From the NCBI GenBank assembly GCA_037043455.1, contig JAWPHD010001291.1, forward strand, positions 248,001 to 312,000: 64,000 nt of DNA, written 5' to 3'. The stretch comes from Cyrtodaria siliqua (lineage: Eukaryota > Mollusca > Bivalvia > Adapedonta > Hiatellidae). Under the pieces are notes generated by a model. It did not search any database, was not told the DNA's origin, and was given only the letters and a program-made list of their open reading frames with translations. Shown in pieces: positions 46,905 to 58,300 of this stretch. Both the position numbers and the translations under genes were made by a program. Position 1 is the first letter of the stretch, and the number at the start of each line of letters is the position of its first letter.

Positions 46905-47112
46905 GCATACAGCTTGTTGATGCAGTGGATATCATGGGAAACTTGAAATCTAGAGGACCCTGGTTCAAGCCTCACCAGCGCAAGTGAATTTGTCGGTGTG
47001 TTCTTGGGCAAGACAGTTTCCTTTACCCTCGTCCGTCTGATGGGGACGTAAACCAGGGGGTCCCGTGTATTGCTTTTTTCCCAGTTAAAGAAACATAGGA
47101 GTCTATTCGTTA
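46905..47112 (+). mobile_element. tRNA-derived SINE with GGGCAAGACA body
   Basis: A-box-like TTGATGCAGTGG, B box TGGTTCAAGCCTCA, then CTTGGGCAAGACAGTTTCC and TGATGGGGACGTAAACC, a body seen in many invertebrate and vertebrate SINEs. Decayed A box. Confidence 0.75.
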
Positions 47113-47147
47113 GTAAGGCAGGTTCCTAAATTCTTATGAATAATTCC

Positions 47148-47150
<3 letters not shown>

Positions 47151-47199
<49 letters not shown>
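47151..47199. repeat. (CT)n microsatellite
   Basis: About 24 uninterrupted CT units. Confidence 0.98.
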
Positions 47200-47201
<2 letters not shown>

Positions 47202-47268
47202 ATTGGCAATACATATCCTTTTTTAGGTAATTGTGATTCCACTTGCACTTGCGTGCACAAAGGTAATG

Positions 47269-47380
47269 TTGATGCTTCTGGAATGTTCATTAGAGTGAGT
47301 CTGGAATGTTCATTCCTATTGGCGCCATATAACCTGTTTGTGTTGGTACGTCGTAATCCCCAAATCAATTCAGTTCTTCT
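47269..47380 (+). mobile_element. SINE tail fragment
   Basis: GGAATGTTCATTCCTATT, GGCGCCATATAACC, TGTGTTGGTACG and CAAATCAATTCAG repeat the tail of 34393-34596. Confidence 0.7.
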
Positions 47381-48520
47381 TCATCGATTTTTTTTTAGTA
47401 AAACAAAAATGGTTCGTGCATATGCATATGCTTTTAATACATTTCATATGAAGAATTCTTCACTGTGATGTATATGGGTGGGGTAATTCAGGTGTTTAAA
47501 TCCTTAAAATATACATCAATTGTAATTAAACAGCATTAACATAGACATCTAATAAGATTTTATGTTGAAATTTGCAATGTTTAATTCAAGTATTTATCTA
47601 TAATACATAATCCAAATGTTTTAATCATAATAAGTATTGACATAACGCATACACCTAAAATAGACTAATTTTAAACCTCACAGTTCCCTTATCTAGAATC
47701 CTTTGGACTGCTTGTGTCATGTATATATATCAGAACATGCTAATAATATTTACGTTGTAGTTACTTTGAGGAAGGCTTATACTTCCAGGTTGGCATGTGT
47801 CTCTACTTATCGGGTATATTGAGTAAGTGCCATGAACATTGCTTAGTACTTTATTTCTTTCATCTATCATAACAATCCCTTATTCATATTATAATATTAT
47901 TCAAATCATGTAGAAATGTTGTAAATTACTGATTCTTACAATTTTACAAATATAATGTGAAAAAATAGTTCTAAAATAAATGCATACTCATGTGTTAATA
48001 GTGGGTGGGGGTAAATTGACTTCTAATTTGAAGCAAAATAGAGATTTTAAACAGAATTCAGTGCTAAACAGAGCGTATTTACTCTTTATATAACTAAATG
48101 AATTGTTAACTTAATTTCATCTTTAAAAAGTACCTCAATAATTATTCATACAAGCATGAGATTCAAAAATGGACATCAAACATTTATATGAAAGCGCTGC
48201 AATGATAACCTATTAATGCTCGATTTTTTTTATGTAATCTATTTCGAAAAGTGTTTTTCTTTCAAAAAGTGATGGTAGAATTTGTCCCTTGAGTTGGTAA
48301 CAATATCGATTTTTTTGGGTCTTGGCCCAAGGCCTATAAGTTGTTATGATATACAATTTAATCAACTTTACATAAAATGTCAGAATTAGATTTAAAAAGA
48401 AGGGCCCCTAATTGAGTTTATTATATTTGAAGTTCTACAATATCGAGATATTCACACAATGTGTATCATGTTTTAGCAAAGATGCAAATGGTTATCATTG
48501 GAAGCCAGTTCTATACTATA
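47381..48520. other. AT-rich, nothing supported
   Basis: No repeat arms, RNA boxes or splice-bounded reading frame seen. Confidence 0.45.
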
Positions 48521-48522
48521 TA

Positions 48523-49005
48523 CACTCAAGTGATATGAAAACGCAACACGGGAATTTCCGCTATATATTGTATATACTGCACACTTAATTGCACATAATA
48601 TTCCAAAGAAATCCCAAGATGTTTTTTAAAAAGAAAGTTGCAGTTAACTAGAGAAAGGACACAACTGTGATGTTGTAGACGTTATAATCACACTACACTT
48701 TGTAACAAAAACTTCATAAATGTTGAAGTAGCTCTTTGAAAAATTGAGCTAGTTCAGTACTGTATTTAACGTAAATAGCTTGCAAAATGTTGCATCCTAA
48801 GTTTGCTCACATGATTGAGCCAAACGCGTACTCTGTGAATAATGAAACATTGAAGGAATACTATTTGCTGTATTATTTGTTGTTTTAGTATTTTTTCCAA
48901 AAGGAAAGGTCTTACGTAGCCATGTACCATTCGATTAAAAGCAGCATATTGTACATACAATATATAGCGGAAATTCCCGTGTTGCGTTTTCATATCACTT
49001 GAGTG
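48523..49005. mobile_element. 483-bp MITE with TA target duplication
   Basis: Inverted ends of about 48 bp start CACTCAAGTGATATGAAAAC and are almost perfect. TA at 48521-48522 and 49006-49007 within a TATA context. No transposase frame. TA duplication suggests a Tc1/mariner-type helper. Confidence 0.9.
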
Positions 49006-49007
49006 TA

Positions 49008-50080
49008 TATATAGGGTAAACTATCTCGTTATAGTCGACGATATATGCGCGTGACAAATGCCATACTTGGTAGTATTGCTATGATAAACAAATAAAAATA
49101 CTTTTTAAAGTATATTTTAGAAACACATTACATGATAGGTCAGTCTCTTAGATAATTAACAAAGAGTGATTAGCAACCGCGTTTTATAAAAAGCACGTGT
49201 GTATCGGATGAGTTTGCGTGTTTTACATTATGTTGATCACGACTTGAAAGCGTCACTATAAATAGTATAGTTATATAACGACACAAAACAACATTGGGGA
49301 CAATTAAACAAAATGCAACATCTTGAATTAACTAGGTCAGTTACCTTAAGCAATTATATTCCCCATGCGAAAGATATGGACACAATTACATCCATCAAAC
49401 CCAGCCCTCGTCTTTGATCTTCGTTATACATTAAATACTACAGGTTAACGCGAGATTTTCGGTGTAACGTGTATTTTTGCCAAGCAGACACGTAATAGTA
49501 CACGCGGGACGTGTCAAACGATGAGGAGGCAAATTACATTGTTAGAGGGGCGTTCAAAAAGTCTATTCATTTGTCAGATAACTTTGACATTCATATTTGT
49601 CAAATAAGTTTATCATTCATATTTTAAAACATTATATTTTGGAAATGAATCGATCAATAATAACGTACGGTACTGCAGACAGGCAATAATTATACACAGT
49701 CGCCAATACACAATATATTTATTTGTAAAACTATTTCAACATAAATACTTTTTTTAAAACATGTCATAAAATATTGATATAGATAAGGAACTCCATCGCC
49801 TGATAGCATGTGTGATATTGAGTTTGTAGTATATGTGTATAGGCCGATGTCCATTATCATAAATAGAGAAGTAAATGATATATAAACATAGAACAATGCA
49901 CTCAAACGGTGACAAACAGTATATTAGGAAAGCCAACTATGAACGGTCTTGAAAATCCGTATATGATTATTTTTATGGAGTTATTTGCCGAAGCCCGAAA
50001 AAATAAGACTTTCTTTTTCAGATTTTACACATGTTTTACCGCATTTCGTTGAAATTTAACATAAAGTCCTTTGTCAAATT
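49008..50080. other. AT-rich, nothing supported
   Basis: Short hydrophobic minus-strand frames at 49690-49936 look like chance translations of AT-rich DNA. Confidence 0.45.
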
Positions 50081-50082
50081 TA

Positions 50083-50290
50083 GTGGAGCGCTGTGGTCTA
50101 GTGGTAGAGCGTTGGACCCATGATCCTAAAGTCGTGGGTTCGATCCCCGCCATAATCGTATGTTTTGTGTCCCTGAGCAAGACACTTTATCTGCATTGCT
50201 TAGTAGTGGTTCAGCCCAGGAAGTCAATCAAGACGTACCTTAGAAGCGAATCGCTTACAACAGGTATAGAATACACTAAAAAAATTGTTT
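50083..50290 (+). mobile_element. tRNA-derived SINE
   Basis: A box TGGTCTAGTGGTAGAGCG, a CAT-like anticodon loop and B box GGGTTCGATCCCC at tRNA-like spacing. The body CCTGAGCAAGACACTTTATC follows, then the tail TACCTTAGAAGCGAATCGCT. A tail fragment of the same family lies at 33690-33780. Confidence 0.88.
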
Positions 50291-50912
50291 ATGATTCAAA
50301 GTTTAATCTATTTAAACAAATTTAATCCTAATTTTCCAAACTTTCGATTAAAAACAACATTGTAAGATTGGGAATTCCATTTACAATAATAAAGTCATTA
50401 TTGTGATTATCGCATAATAAAGTAGTTCCTCCAAGAAAACAACGTCACGTGTTAGGTCTTATCCAATGAAATAACATGAAATACGGATATGCTAATAAGT
50501 TGGAATTATAGGCGATGTAGTGCTGCAGATTTCATTCAGTCGAATCAGTGTGTGGTAAGTAACGATCAATATAATTTTTACTTAATGGGAAACACATTTA
50601 AAATCTCCGTGCAATAGTACCCTTCTCGGGTCAGTCGTCACTCTCTCTGATAAATAGTTCAAACCATTGACTTCTAATGAATTAAACAGAAACCAGCTTT
50701 GTTCTTTATTCTATTCTAGCAACAGATATTTGGTAAGTGAAAATAGAAAATAGTGTCAAAGACATGACACAAACCCACAATGGCTGATAAAAAGCTTGTA
50801 TAGTAGGTCAACTTAAAGCTACAGAGTCTCTATTTTAACTGGTGATAACTCATGAATATGAATGAGTCACTTGTGAAGTAGTTTCAAATCGACGAACACC
50901 CCCAATAGTCGG

Positions 50913-51002
50913 TATATAAGGCAGAAATCAATGCGTAAAATATCAAGTATATTGTATATTTGTCTGCTGCTCTCGAAAACTTTGCTGCTATTCTGTCTAA
51001 GG
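50913..51002 (+). promoter_or_regulatory. Possible TATA promoter cut by a retroelement end
   Basis: TATATAAG at 50913-50920 in CGGTATATAAGGCAG context. A short open frame from 50931 reads MRKISSILYICLLLSKTLLL, signal-peptide-like, but its ATG is too near the TATA box to be within the transcript. At about 51003 the sequence becomes the 3' end of a minus-strand retroelement. It may be a dead or interrupted promoter. Confidence 0.3.
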
Positions 51003-51790
51003 TTATATTTTGTTTTTTCATTTAACTATCTTGGGAAGGAAATAATCCATTTATGCGTTCAAAATATCTAAAGAAATATAAAAAGATCGGACAGGGAAAG
51101 TAGCACTCAAGGAGGACAGTCAACCACAAAACACAGAAACAAACACGCAAACAGACAAACAAGAAGGCAAAAGTAATAATAAATGCAAACGACATCCACA
51201 AAAGGGTTGACAATAGGGCTACCGCCTTGGAACGGTCAGTGGCAAAGTAGGTCACTGGGGGTTTAAACCGGTTCTAGGGTGCACCAAACCTCACACTTAC
51301 CCTACTGTCATCCCAATAAAACAGGACAGTGTAAATAAAGAAATCCCCGCCATGATCTAGTCTAATCTCTAACCAACAAGGCAGCATCAATAGGCAATAT
51401 AAGTAAAACACAAATATGCTCGTGTAAATATAATACAAAAAACAATAGCCTAGAATGCCACAATGAAGGTATTCAATGACTTGGCAGAAGCCAGAGCAAC
51501 AAGAGAATAAACCATTAAGGGCACGACAAAAAAGATCATAGACAAACATCAAACGCCACCGTCCCAATGGGCTTTAGGTGGGCGTCATCATAGGGTCCAC
51601 AGCCTGTCCGGTCATCGTACAATTAAAGAAGAAAGCATAGTGGAGAACCGTAAAAGGATCCACCACCAAGCATGCAGTACGTTGCAAAATGATAGGGTCA
51701 TAACCTCTTTTGATAAACTTTTTACCAAGTTTAACAAAGATAGTATGAAAGTGATCATGACCAAGAATCTAAGCCTTCTCTAATCATTGT
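51003..51790 (-). mobile_element. Retroelement 3' end, reverse orientation
   Basis: The reverse complement matches 56480-56930: CATGATCACTTTCATACTAT, the TGATGACGCCTACC piece and the CCCATTGGGACGGTGGCGTT UTR. It then continues through the further UTR (GTGCACCCTAGAACCGGTTT, GTAGCCCTATTGTCAACCC) also found alone at 57720, 60966 and 62052-62350. It ends in an A-rich stretch (in the minus sense). Confidence 0.85.
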
Positions 51791-52006
51791 CATTGTTATT
51801 TTTATGTTGTAATATATGGGACAAAGGTCTTGTCCATGAGTGTATGCCACATGTGTTTAGAGTACACTTAAACATTAAACACACCACTGCGTTTATAGAA
51901 CATCGATATCTCCGAAAAAACTGAGGTAGTTGTATATACACATTTTAATACTTATCACTTGTTTTATCAGAAGCGGCGGAGATTCTATTTGTATCTGTCC
52001 ATTATT

Positions 52007-52271
52007 GAATTGAATTGGATTTTATAGTCGCACCAACAGCTAAGGTCATATGGCGACTTTCCAGCTTCCATTGGTGGACGAAGACCCCAGGTGCCTCTCC
52101 GGGCAATTTTCGTGCACGGGCGGGCACCTGGGTAGAACCACCGACGTTCCGCAAGCCAGCTGGATAGCTTCCTCACATAAAGATTCCTAGGCCCCTGAGG
52201 GATCGAACCTGTAGCGGTGAGTGACAAGTGATTTCAAGTCAGAGATGTAACCACTCGGCCACGGACACCCC
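52007..52271 (-). mobile_element. Full-length SINE with perfect 13-bp target duplication
   Basis: Flanked by TCTGTCCATTATT at 51994-52006 and 52272-52284. On the minus strand: A box GTGGCCGAGTGGTTACATC, B box AGGTTCGATCCCT, a GC-rich body, and the tail CGCCATATGACC, TGTTGGTGCG, then CAATTCAAT. The perfect duplication implies a fairly recent insertion. The tail is shared with 34393-34596, 36536-36747 and 47269-47380. Confidence 0.95.
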
Positions 52272-52289
52272 TCTGTCCATTATTAGAGC

Positions 52290-53100
52290 AGGCTTCCGTT
52301 CCACTATATCACATAATATCTATGTATATCTTTGATAATTTTTCTCCCCAGTATGGCCTCTTCGTGGCTTTGTGTGGACAAACACCCTTCCTCAGACGAA
52401 GGTCTCCAGACAATATTGAGAGAATTCGGATGCTGAAGAATGGTGCCTGACAATCAGCACGGGGCATTTTTATCCCTTTTTATAACTTTTTATATGCAAC
52501 ATATTTTAAACATTTCAGTAAATGATACAACGGGAGCATCGATCAGACAAAACATGGATAATGTACATATATGAACCAATAATTCGAACTGTATAACTTT
52601 CTAGAGAGATGTGACCAATTATGCCATAATAGCTCGCTCACCCGGTTGCGATAACAGACAGTAGCACAATGGTTGGTGTCCTCGGCCGATCCAAATTCCA
52701 ATAACCAGTTGTGGCTACAGTTATAGAACTATTTTCATATTTCACTGACCTCTGACTCATGCCCCCAGCTGGTACTCTTTCCTCGATGGCCTGGCAATAT
52801 GATGAAAAGTATTTAAAAACCTCTGGTGCACCCATAATCTCCCTGGGGCAAACATAAAAGTGTTTGCTTTGTTTTTGCCGTTTCTTAAAAGATGATTACC
52901 ATAAAATAATCTACTTAGCATAATTATAATCAAGGAATAAAATAAATAAACTACCTATAAAAGATCGCCAAAAGGCCTTGTGCCATAGGGTGAGCAAAAA
53001 TAAAAACTAAGTAGTAGTAGTAGTAGTAAAATATCACATTTTTATCTAGCCTTCGTGCAGGTAACATCGATAAATATACGGCTTCAGAATATATGTGATA
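52290..53100. other. No gene seen; short (GTA)n at 53011-53029
   Basis: A short frame after CTCCCCAG at 52353 (MASSWLCVDKHPSSDEGLQT) is followed by a stop within 30 codons and is not convincing. Confidence 0.4.
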
Positions 53101-53109
53101 AAAAGTACT

Positions 53110-53192
53110 TGCCCGGAACGGGATATGAACCACAGCCGTTGCGCTTTTAAGTTTTGATGGACGTACGTTTAACCACTAGATCACGGCTATTT
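53110..53192 (-). tRNA. tRNA-like pseudogene or SINE head
   Basis: On the minus strand, ATAGCCGTGATCTAGTGGTT (A box) and GTGGTTCATATCCCG (B box) lie at tRNA spacing with a T-rich end just after. The acceptor arms pair poorly. Confidence 0.4.
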
Positions 53193-53496
53193 ATTGGTAT
53201 GTTCTAGCAGTATTAACACTAAATAGGCATTACGTAATAACTAGCGCACACACAAACTCATCAAGCGCTAAATAACAGGTCCAGATATGGTTGTTTTGAG
53301 GCGGAATATTAGTTTCATATAATAATTAAATATATTAATAATAAAGATAACATATAGTATAACACCAGGCAATGTTAATTTACACGTCCGACAAGATGGA
53401 TTATATATTTATGTATTCATCTTTAGTTGCGTTTAAATATGTTAAGTTATTTTGCCTCATTATAAATGGTAGTTTGTATACCATTCTCTGAAGAAG

Positions 53497-53570
53497 CGTT
53501 ATAGCTCGGTGGATAGAGCACCTGACTTGAAATCAGAAGGTCCTGTGTTCGAGTCACGAAAATGGCTTTT
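53497..53570 (+). tRNA. tRNA-like sequence, probably a pseudogene
   Basis: TAGCTCGGTGGATAGAGC forms a D arm. The anticodon region is CTGACTTGAAATCAG and the B box GTGTTCGAGTCAC. A T7 terminator follows. A TGA anticodon would mean Ser, but the long variable arm of tRNA-Ser is absent and the acceptor stem does not pair well. Confidence 0.45.
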
Positions 53571-53902
53571 TTTCTTCTGTAAATCATAATGTTACCTGTG
53601 TACAGGTACGATTTGAACTGGTCGATGTCTATACAATAAATAATGTCCTGCGTTATATTTGCTCGCTTAAATACCCAATTTCGACATGAGCTTTGAACAT
53701 GAAGTTACAAATAAAGCCGCGCCTACAAAGAAGAAATCGATTGATATAGAGACTGCAGCTTTAAGGATGGTGAACATTTTAATGGCGTTTGTTAATGAAT
53801 TTCGTCAAGATATTATTCAATAATTAAATTGCGGACATCGTCAACGACCCTCATATCTGGCTCCTGAAGATGCATCGGCGATGTTTCTGCATGTTTCGGC
53901 AA

Positions 53903-54011
53903 TGACGTCATGTTTCCGTTTAACTCCTATATATTCCGAGGTTTAACATGAGCACGTCAGGCCTATTCTGTTCTTACAGGACCTCAGAATATTTCTACAT
54001 TCTTTCGAAAT
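53903..54011 (+). promoter_or_regulatory. Promoter and 5' UTR exon of the Gly-Met gene
   Basis: Perfect CRE TGACGTCA at 53903-53910, TATATATT at 53928-53935, a start expected near 53960, and a donor GTAAGT at 54012 that ends a short untranslated exon. The next acceptor at 55285 precedes the ATG exon. The exon is inferred from signals alone. Confidence 0.5.
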
Positions 54012-54448
54012 GTAAGTAGCCTTTATTTGTTATCAATCTCTTCCGGTGGTCATATATTCCTTATAGCTAAACTACGATTGGTTTTGGATTGTTGATTTTC
54101 TTTGTTGAAAATTGTTGTTGCGATATCGGACTTTTTTCGGATTTCAGAATGAAATATATTAAATATGACATTGTTTGCGTTTTTAACTGGAGGTGTTTGC
54201 TGGCGCTGCATTATCAGTTTGTGATTGCGCACATATGTAATGGAAATAAACTTTCGGGCTTTATGGCCTATCTTTAGGTTTAAAGTTCTCTTTGAACACA
54301 GTTTCGTCTTCTTTGTTTCTATATTTATAATTCTACCTTAGAGTAAATGTTATATTATTTTCAAAATCTGAGATACTAATCTAATTTTAATTACACAAGT
54401 ATGCTTAATTGAAACTGTGATAATAACTGCGTCTTCTGCGAAATATAT

Positions 54449-54765
54449 AGAGGATCTTATATTGGTACTCATTCATTATTGAATTTATTAAACTCGTTAG
54501 CAAAAATGATATAATGCTCGGCGACAATTCAACGAGTTGGCAAAATGATATAATGCGAGGCTGTCGCCGAGCATTATATCATTTTTGCTAACGAGTTTAA
54601 TAAATTCAATAATAAATAAGAACGAATGTTAGATTCTATTTATTACATAACTTATAACGTCACATTAACGTGACGACCATGACGTCATTAAAGTTATGTT
54701 ATACCACTAGTAGAATATCGAAAATATTGAATAGTGTTATTACACTCCCACACCACATGTTATGT
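54449..54765 (-). mobile_element. Hairpin MITE, copy 3, in intron 1
   Basis: Reversed relative to 8287 and 10262. It holds the complete double hairpin (ATGATATAATGCTCGGCGAC and the complementary arm) and the loop CGACAGCCTCGC. Confidence 0.85.
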
Positions 54766-54956
54766 GATAAATATTATATATTGGTACAGTGATAACGGCT
54801 GCGATTTCTGTGATAATAAGTCGGATGCTTAGTTATATAATATTTATATTTGCAATCTTTTTCTCATTGAACAAATGTGTGTCATAACAAGAACTTGATT
54901 AATATAGAATTGAATTGAATATCACTAAATAATTTGGTACGATTGTGTCCATCCTC

Positions 54957-55043
54957 ATAAATGAGCGTACATATACGAATAGTCCATAAATGAGCGTACA
55001 TATAAGAATAGTCCATAAATAAGCGTACATATGAGAATAGTCC
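54957..55043. repeat. Three 29-bp units
   Basis: ATAAATGAGCGTACATATAC and variants repeat three times in intron 1 of the Gly-Met gene. Confidence 0.85.
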
Positions 55044-55112
55044 ATATATCTTTATATTTTAAAGTAGCTATTTCGCCAAATAACAGCAAAATTACAGTTA
55101 GTAAACTATATT

Positions 55113-55191
55113 TCGAGGGTTCAGTGCAAAACTATTGTATCTCCTTCTTTATTCATATGTAGTAACACTTGTTTTGCGCTGACCCTCGATT
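55113..55191 (+). mobile_element. Small hairpin element, copy 1
   Basis: Ends CGAGGGTTCAGTGCAAAAC and the complement of CGAGGGTCAGCGCAAAAC. An inverted copy lies at 59932-60003; both share CTTTATTCATATGTAGT. Confidence 0.75.
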
Positions 55192-55285
55192 TAGTCAACA
55201 TCGACTATTTATGTGTCAAATATAATTAATTGACTCATACAATTGTCTTTGACGTAACATATTGTACTGTTTTCTTTTCTTTCAG

Positions 55286-55357
55286 AAACCAACATCATGA
55301 ACACTATCTTCTTTGCAATTCTGTCGTCTGTCATAGTGACATTTGTTTCGGCATATG
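55286..55357 (+). CDS. Gly-Met gene, signal-peptide exon
   Basis: Acceptor TTTCTTTCAG, then an 11-nt untranslated leader and ATG at 55297. Twenty codons give a basic-poor, strongly hydrophobic leader ending FVSAY, with likely cleavage after VSA. Donor GTCAGT. One base of a Gly codon is carried over. Confidence 0.88.
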
Positions 55358-58300
55358 GTCAGTACATCTTATTTGTTGAATTATTGTTCTGACTAGTTAT
55401 TTCGTTATTAATATCGCCTGCTCCATTGTGATAATGTCGTATTTCTATAATGTTACTTTGAACACTACTGGAGGTGGATTATTTGCATATGTAAGTGTTT
55501 TATGCAGAATATGTAGCTTTAATCACAACCTCTTGATTTTTTTGCCATTTTAAATAATTTTAAAATAACAGCATTACATTATGTAAAAGTACCATGCAAG
55601 CATGTGACTAAAAGTTAGGATTAATAACTATTAATTTTACTTCAGGCGGTGGCGGCGGTGGAATGGGACGCGGAATGGGAGGCGGCATGGGAATGGGTGG
55701 TATGGGAATGCCTATGCCCATGATGGGAGGCGGTATGCCTATGCCCATGATGGGAGGCCGTATGCCTATGCCCATGATGGGAGGCGGTATGAAAATGCCA
55801 ATGATGGGAGGTGAGAATTTAGCTTGTATTGTATGAAGCATGTGTTTTTCCCAAAAGTAGAAGTGACGTGTTGTAACGCATCTCGTCTTTGACGTTCCGC
55901 ACATCTGATAGAATTTGTTTTTCTTTATCATTGTGTCATTTTATTTAATCTGGAAACAATATTATTGATCAGACTATATATTACGCTGCGGTATTGTCTT
56001 CAGAAACTCTTAATGAAACTGCATTGCGAATGTTTAAATATGTACAGTTATGTTAATATTGTAACTTTCCAACTATGGTTAATAATATTTGTCCTAAAGA
56101 ACGTCAGCTTAACACAGCTAATATATCTGATAATAACGCTTCTTTTCTGGATTTAGATATCTCCATTGAAAATAGTGAAATAATTAGTAAAATCTATGAC
56201 AAGATTAATTTTGACACTGTTAATTATCCCCTCTTGGATGGGGATGTTCCCCGAGCAACTTCTTAAGGGGTGTATGTGTCTCAACTTATTCGTTTTTCAA
56301 GAGCTTGTACTCGAGTTGAGGACTTTAATACTCGTAATCTTTGTATAACTAAAAAGCTACTAAATCAGGGTTACCGTTACCATAAACTTCGTAAAACCTT
56401 TGCTAAATTTTATCGTAACCCTGATCTTCTTTCCAAATATAAAAGTAATTTAGGAACTCTTCTGCGACAAGGAATATCACAACGTGACTTCTATAGTGAT
56501 GTGATTTATAAACTTTGTAAGATTCTTGGTCATGATCACTTTCATACTATCTTTGTTAAACTTGTTAAAAAGTTTATCAAAAGAGGTTATGACCCTATCA
56601 TTTTGCAACGTACTGCATGCTTGGTGGTGGACCCTTTTACAATTCGCCACTATGCTTTCCTCTTTAATTGTACGATGACCGGACAGGCTGTGGACCCTAT
56701 GATGACGCCTACCTAAAGCCCATTGGGACGGTGGCGTTTGATATTTGTCTATGATCCTTCTTGTCGTGCCCTTAATGGTTTATTCTCTTGTTGCTATGGC
56801 TTCTGCCAAGTTATTGAGTACCTTCATTGTGGCTTTCTAGGTTATTTTTTTTTGTATTATATTTACACGAGCATATTTGTGTTTTACTTATATTGCCTAT
56901 TGATGCTGCCTTGTTGGTTAAAACCAATAAAACGAAAATGACTCAAATGGACTGATATATGACCACCCTTTAACCAACTATGCGATATCTTGTTTTTTTT
57001 CCAGGTAAAATGGGTATGGGTATGGGTGGCAAGCCCATGATGATGCCAATGATGGGCGGAGGTATGCCAATGCCCATGATGAAAGGTGGAATGATGGGCA
57101 TGGGTATGCCAATGGGTAAAATGGGCGGCGGTATGCCAATGCCCATGATGATGCCCCCAATGAAACCGATGATGATGATGCCCCCAACGATGATGATGCC
57201 CCCAATGAAGCCGAGGATGATGATGCCCCCTATGATGGGCGGTGGAATGGGTAAGATGCTAAAATTGTTACAATTTAGAACTCACTTTTTTTACTTTGCG
57301 AAACAAGTAAACAAACATACAGTACTTTAGGATTAAATACATTCAAAGAAATATATTTATTAAACTTGTTAGAAAGCTTATCACCAGAGGTTATGACCCT
57401 ATACCTTTACAACGGACTGCATGTTTAGTGGTTGACTCATTTACATGTCGCCACTATGCTTTCCACTTTGTGCGATGACCGAACAGATTGCGGACTCTAT
57501 GATGACGTCAACCTAAATCCCGAAAAGGATAGTAACGTTTAATGTTTGTCATCGTTGAGTACTTATTTTGTGGCATTCGAGGCTTTTGTTTTTATAAGCA
57601 TATATACATGCTCTTCTTAGTGATTTACTTTTATTGCCTATTAATGCTACCTAGATTGTTAGAGGATATAACCCGCCGGCGATTTCTTTATTTACACTGT
57701 CTCATTTGATTGGGATGACAATAGGGTAAGAATGAGGGTTGGTGCACCCTAGAACCCGGTTTAAACCCCAGCGGCCTGTTTGCCACTGCCTGTCCCAATG
57801 TTATATCCCTATGGTCAGCCCTTTTAAATTTGTGGTTTCATATGCTTTGCTTGTATTTATCGTTGTAATTGTTGTTTTTATTGACTAAACTATGAATCGA
57901 CTTTTATATCTACATGTATATGCACACATATAGCAGTAGATACACCACACATATAGCAGTAGATACACCACACATATAGCAGTAGATACACCACACATAT
58001 AGCAGTAGATACACCACACATATAGCAGTAGATACACCACACATATAGCAGTAGATACACCACACATATAGCAGTAGATACACAAATCGAACAGGAATGG
58101 TATCATCTATAGAGGAAAATGGCCGATGGCTTGCACACATGTAATTATTATAGTAAGTGGAATTAGTTAACAAAGTGACCTATTAAAGTTCATAAAAAGA
58201 ATATAACACGTGAAATTTGGAAATCGCCGAACACGATAAATGCAAAAAATATATGTGCAGCCTCGGTGAAGATCATGAACTGTAAAGAAACATGTTTGCT

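Noticed and set aside
47136..47468. Ser/Leu-repeat and Glu/Arg-repeat proteins over (CT)n
   Set aside because: Translations of a microsatellite.
53497..53570. Functional tRNA-Ser(TGA)
   Set aside because: No long variable arm and poor acceptor pairing; kept only as a tRNA-like pseudogene.
55608..55931. Minus-strand PPIMGIG protein
   Set aside because: Antisense shadow of the plus-strand exon 55646-55810.
57885..58173. Cys-Met-Cys repeat proteins on the minus strand
   Set aside because: Translations of the 23-bp tandem repeat, in two frames at once.
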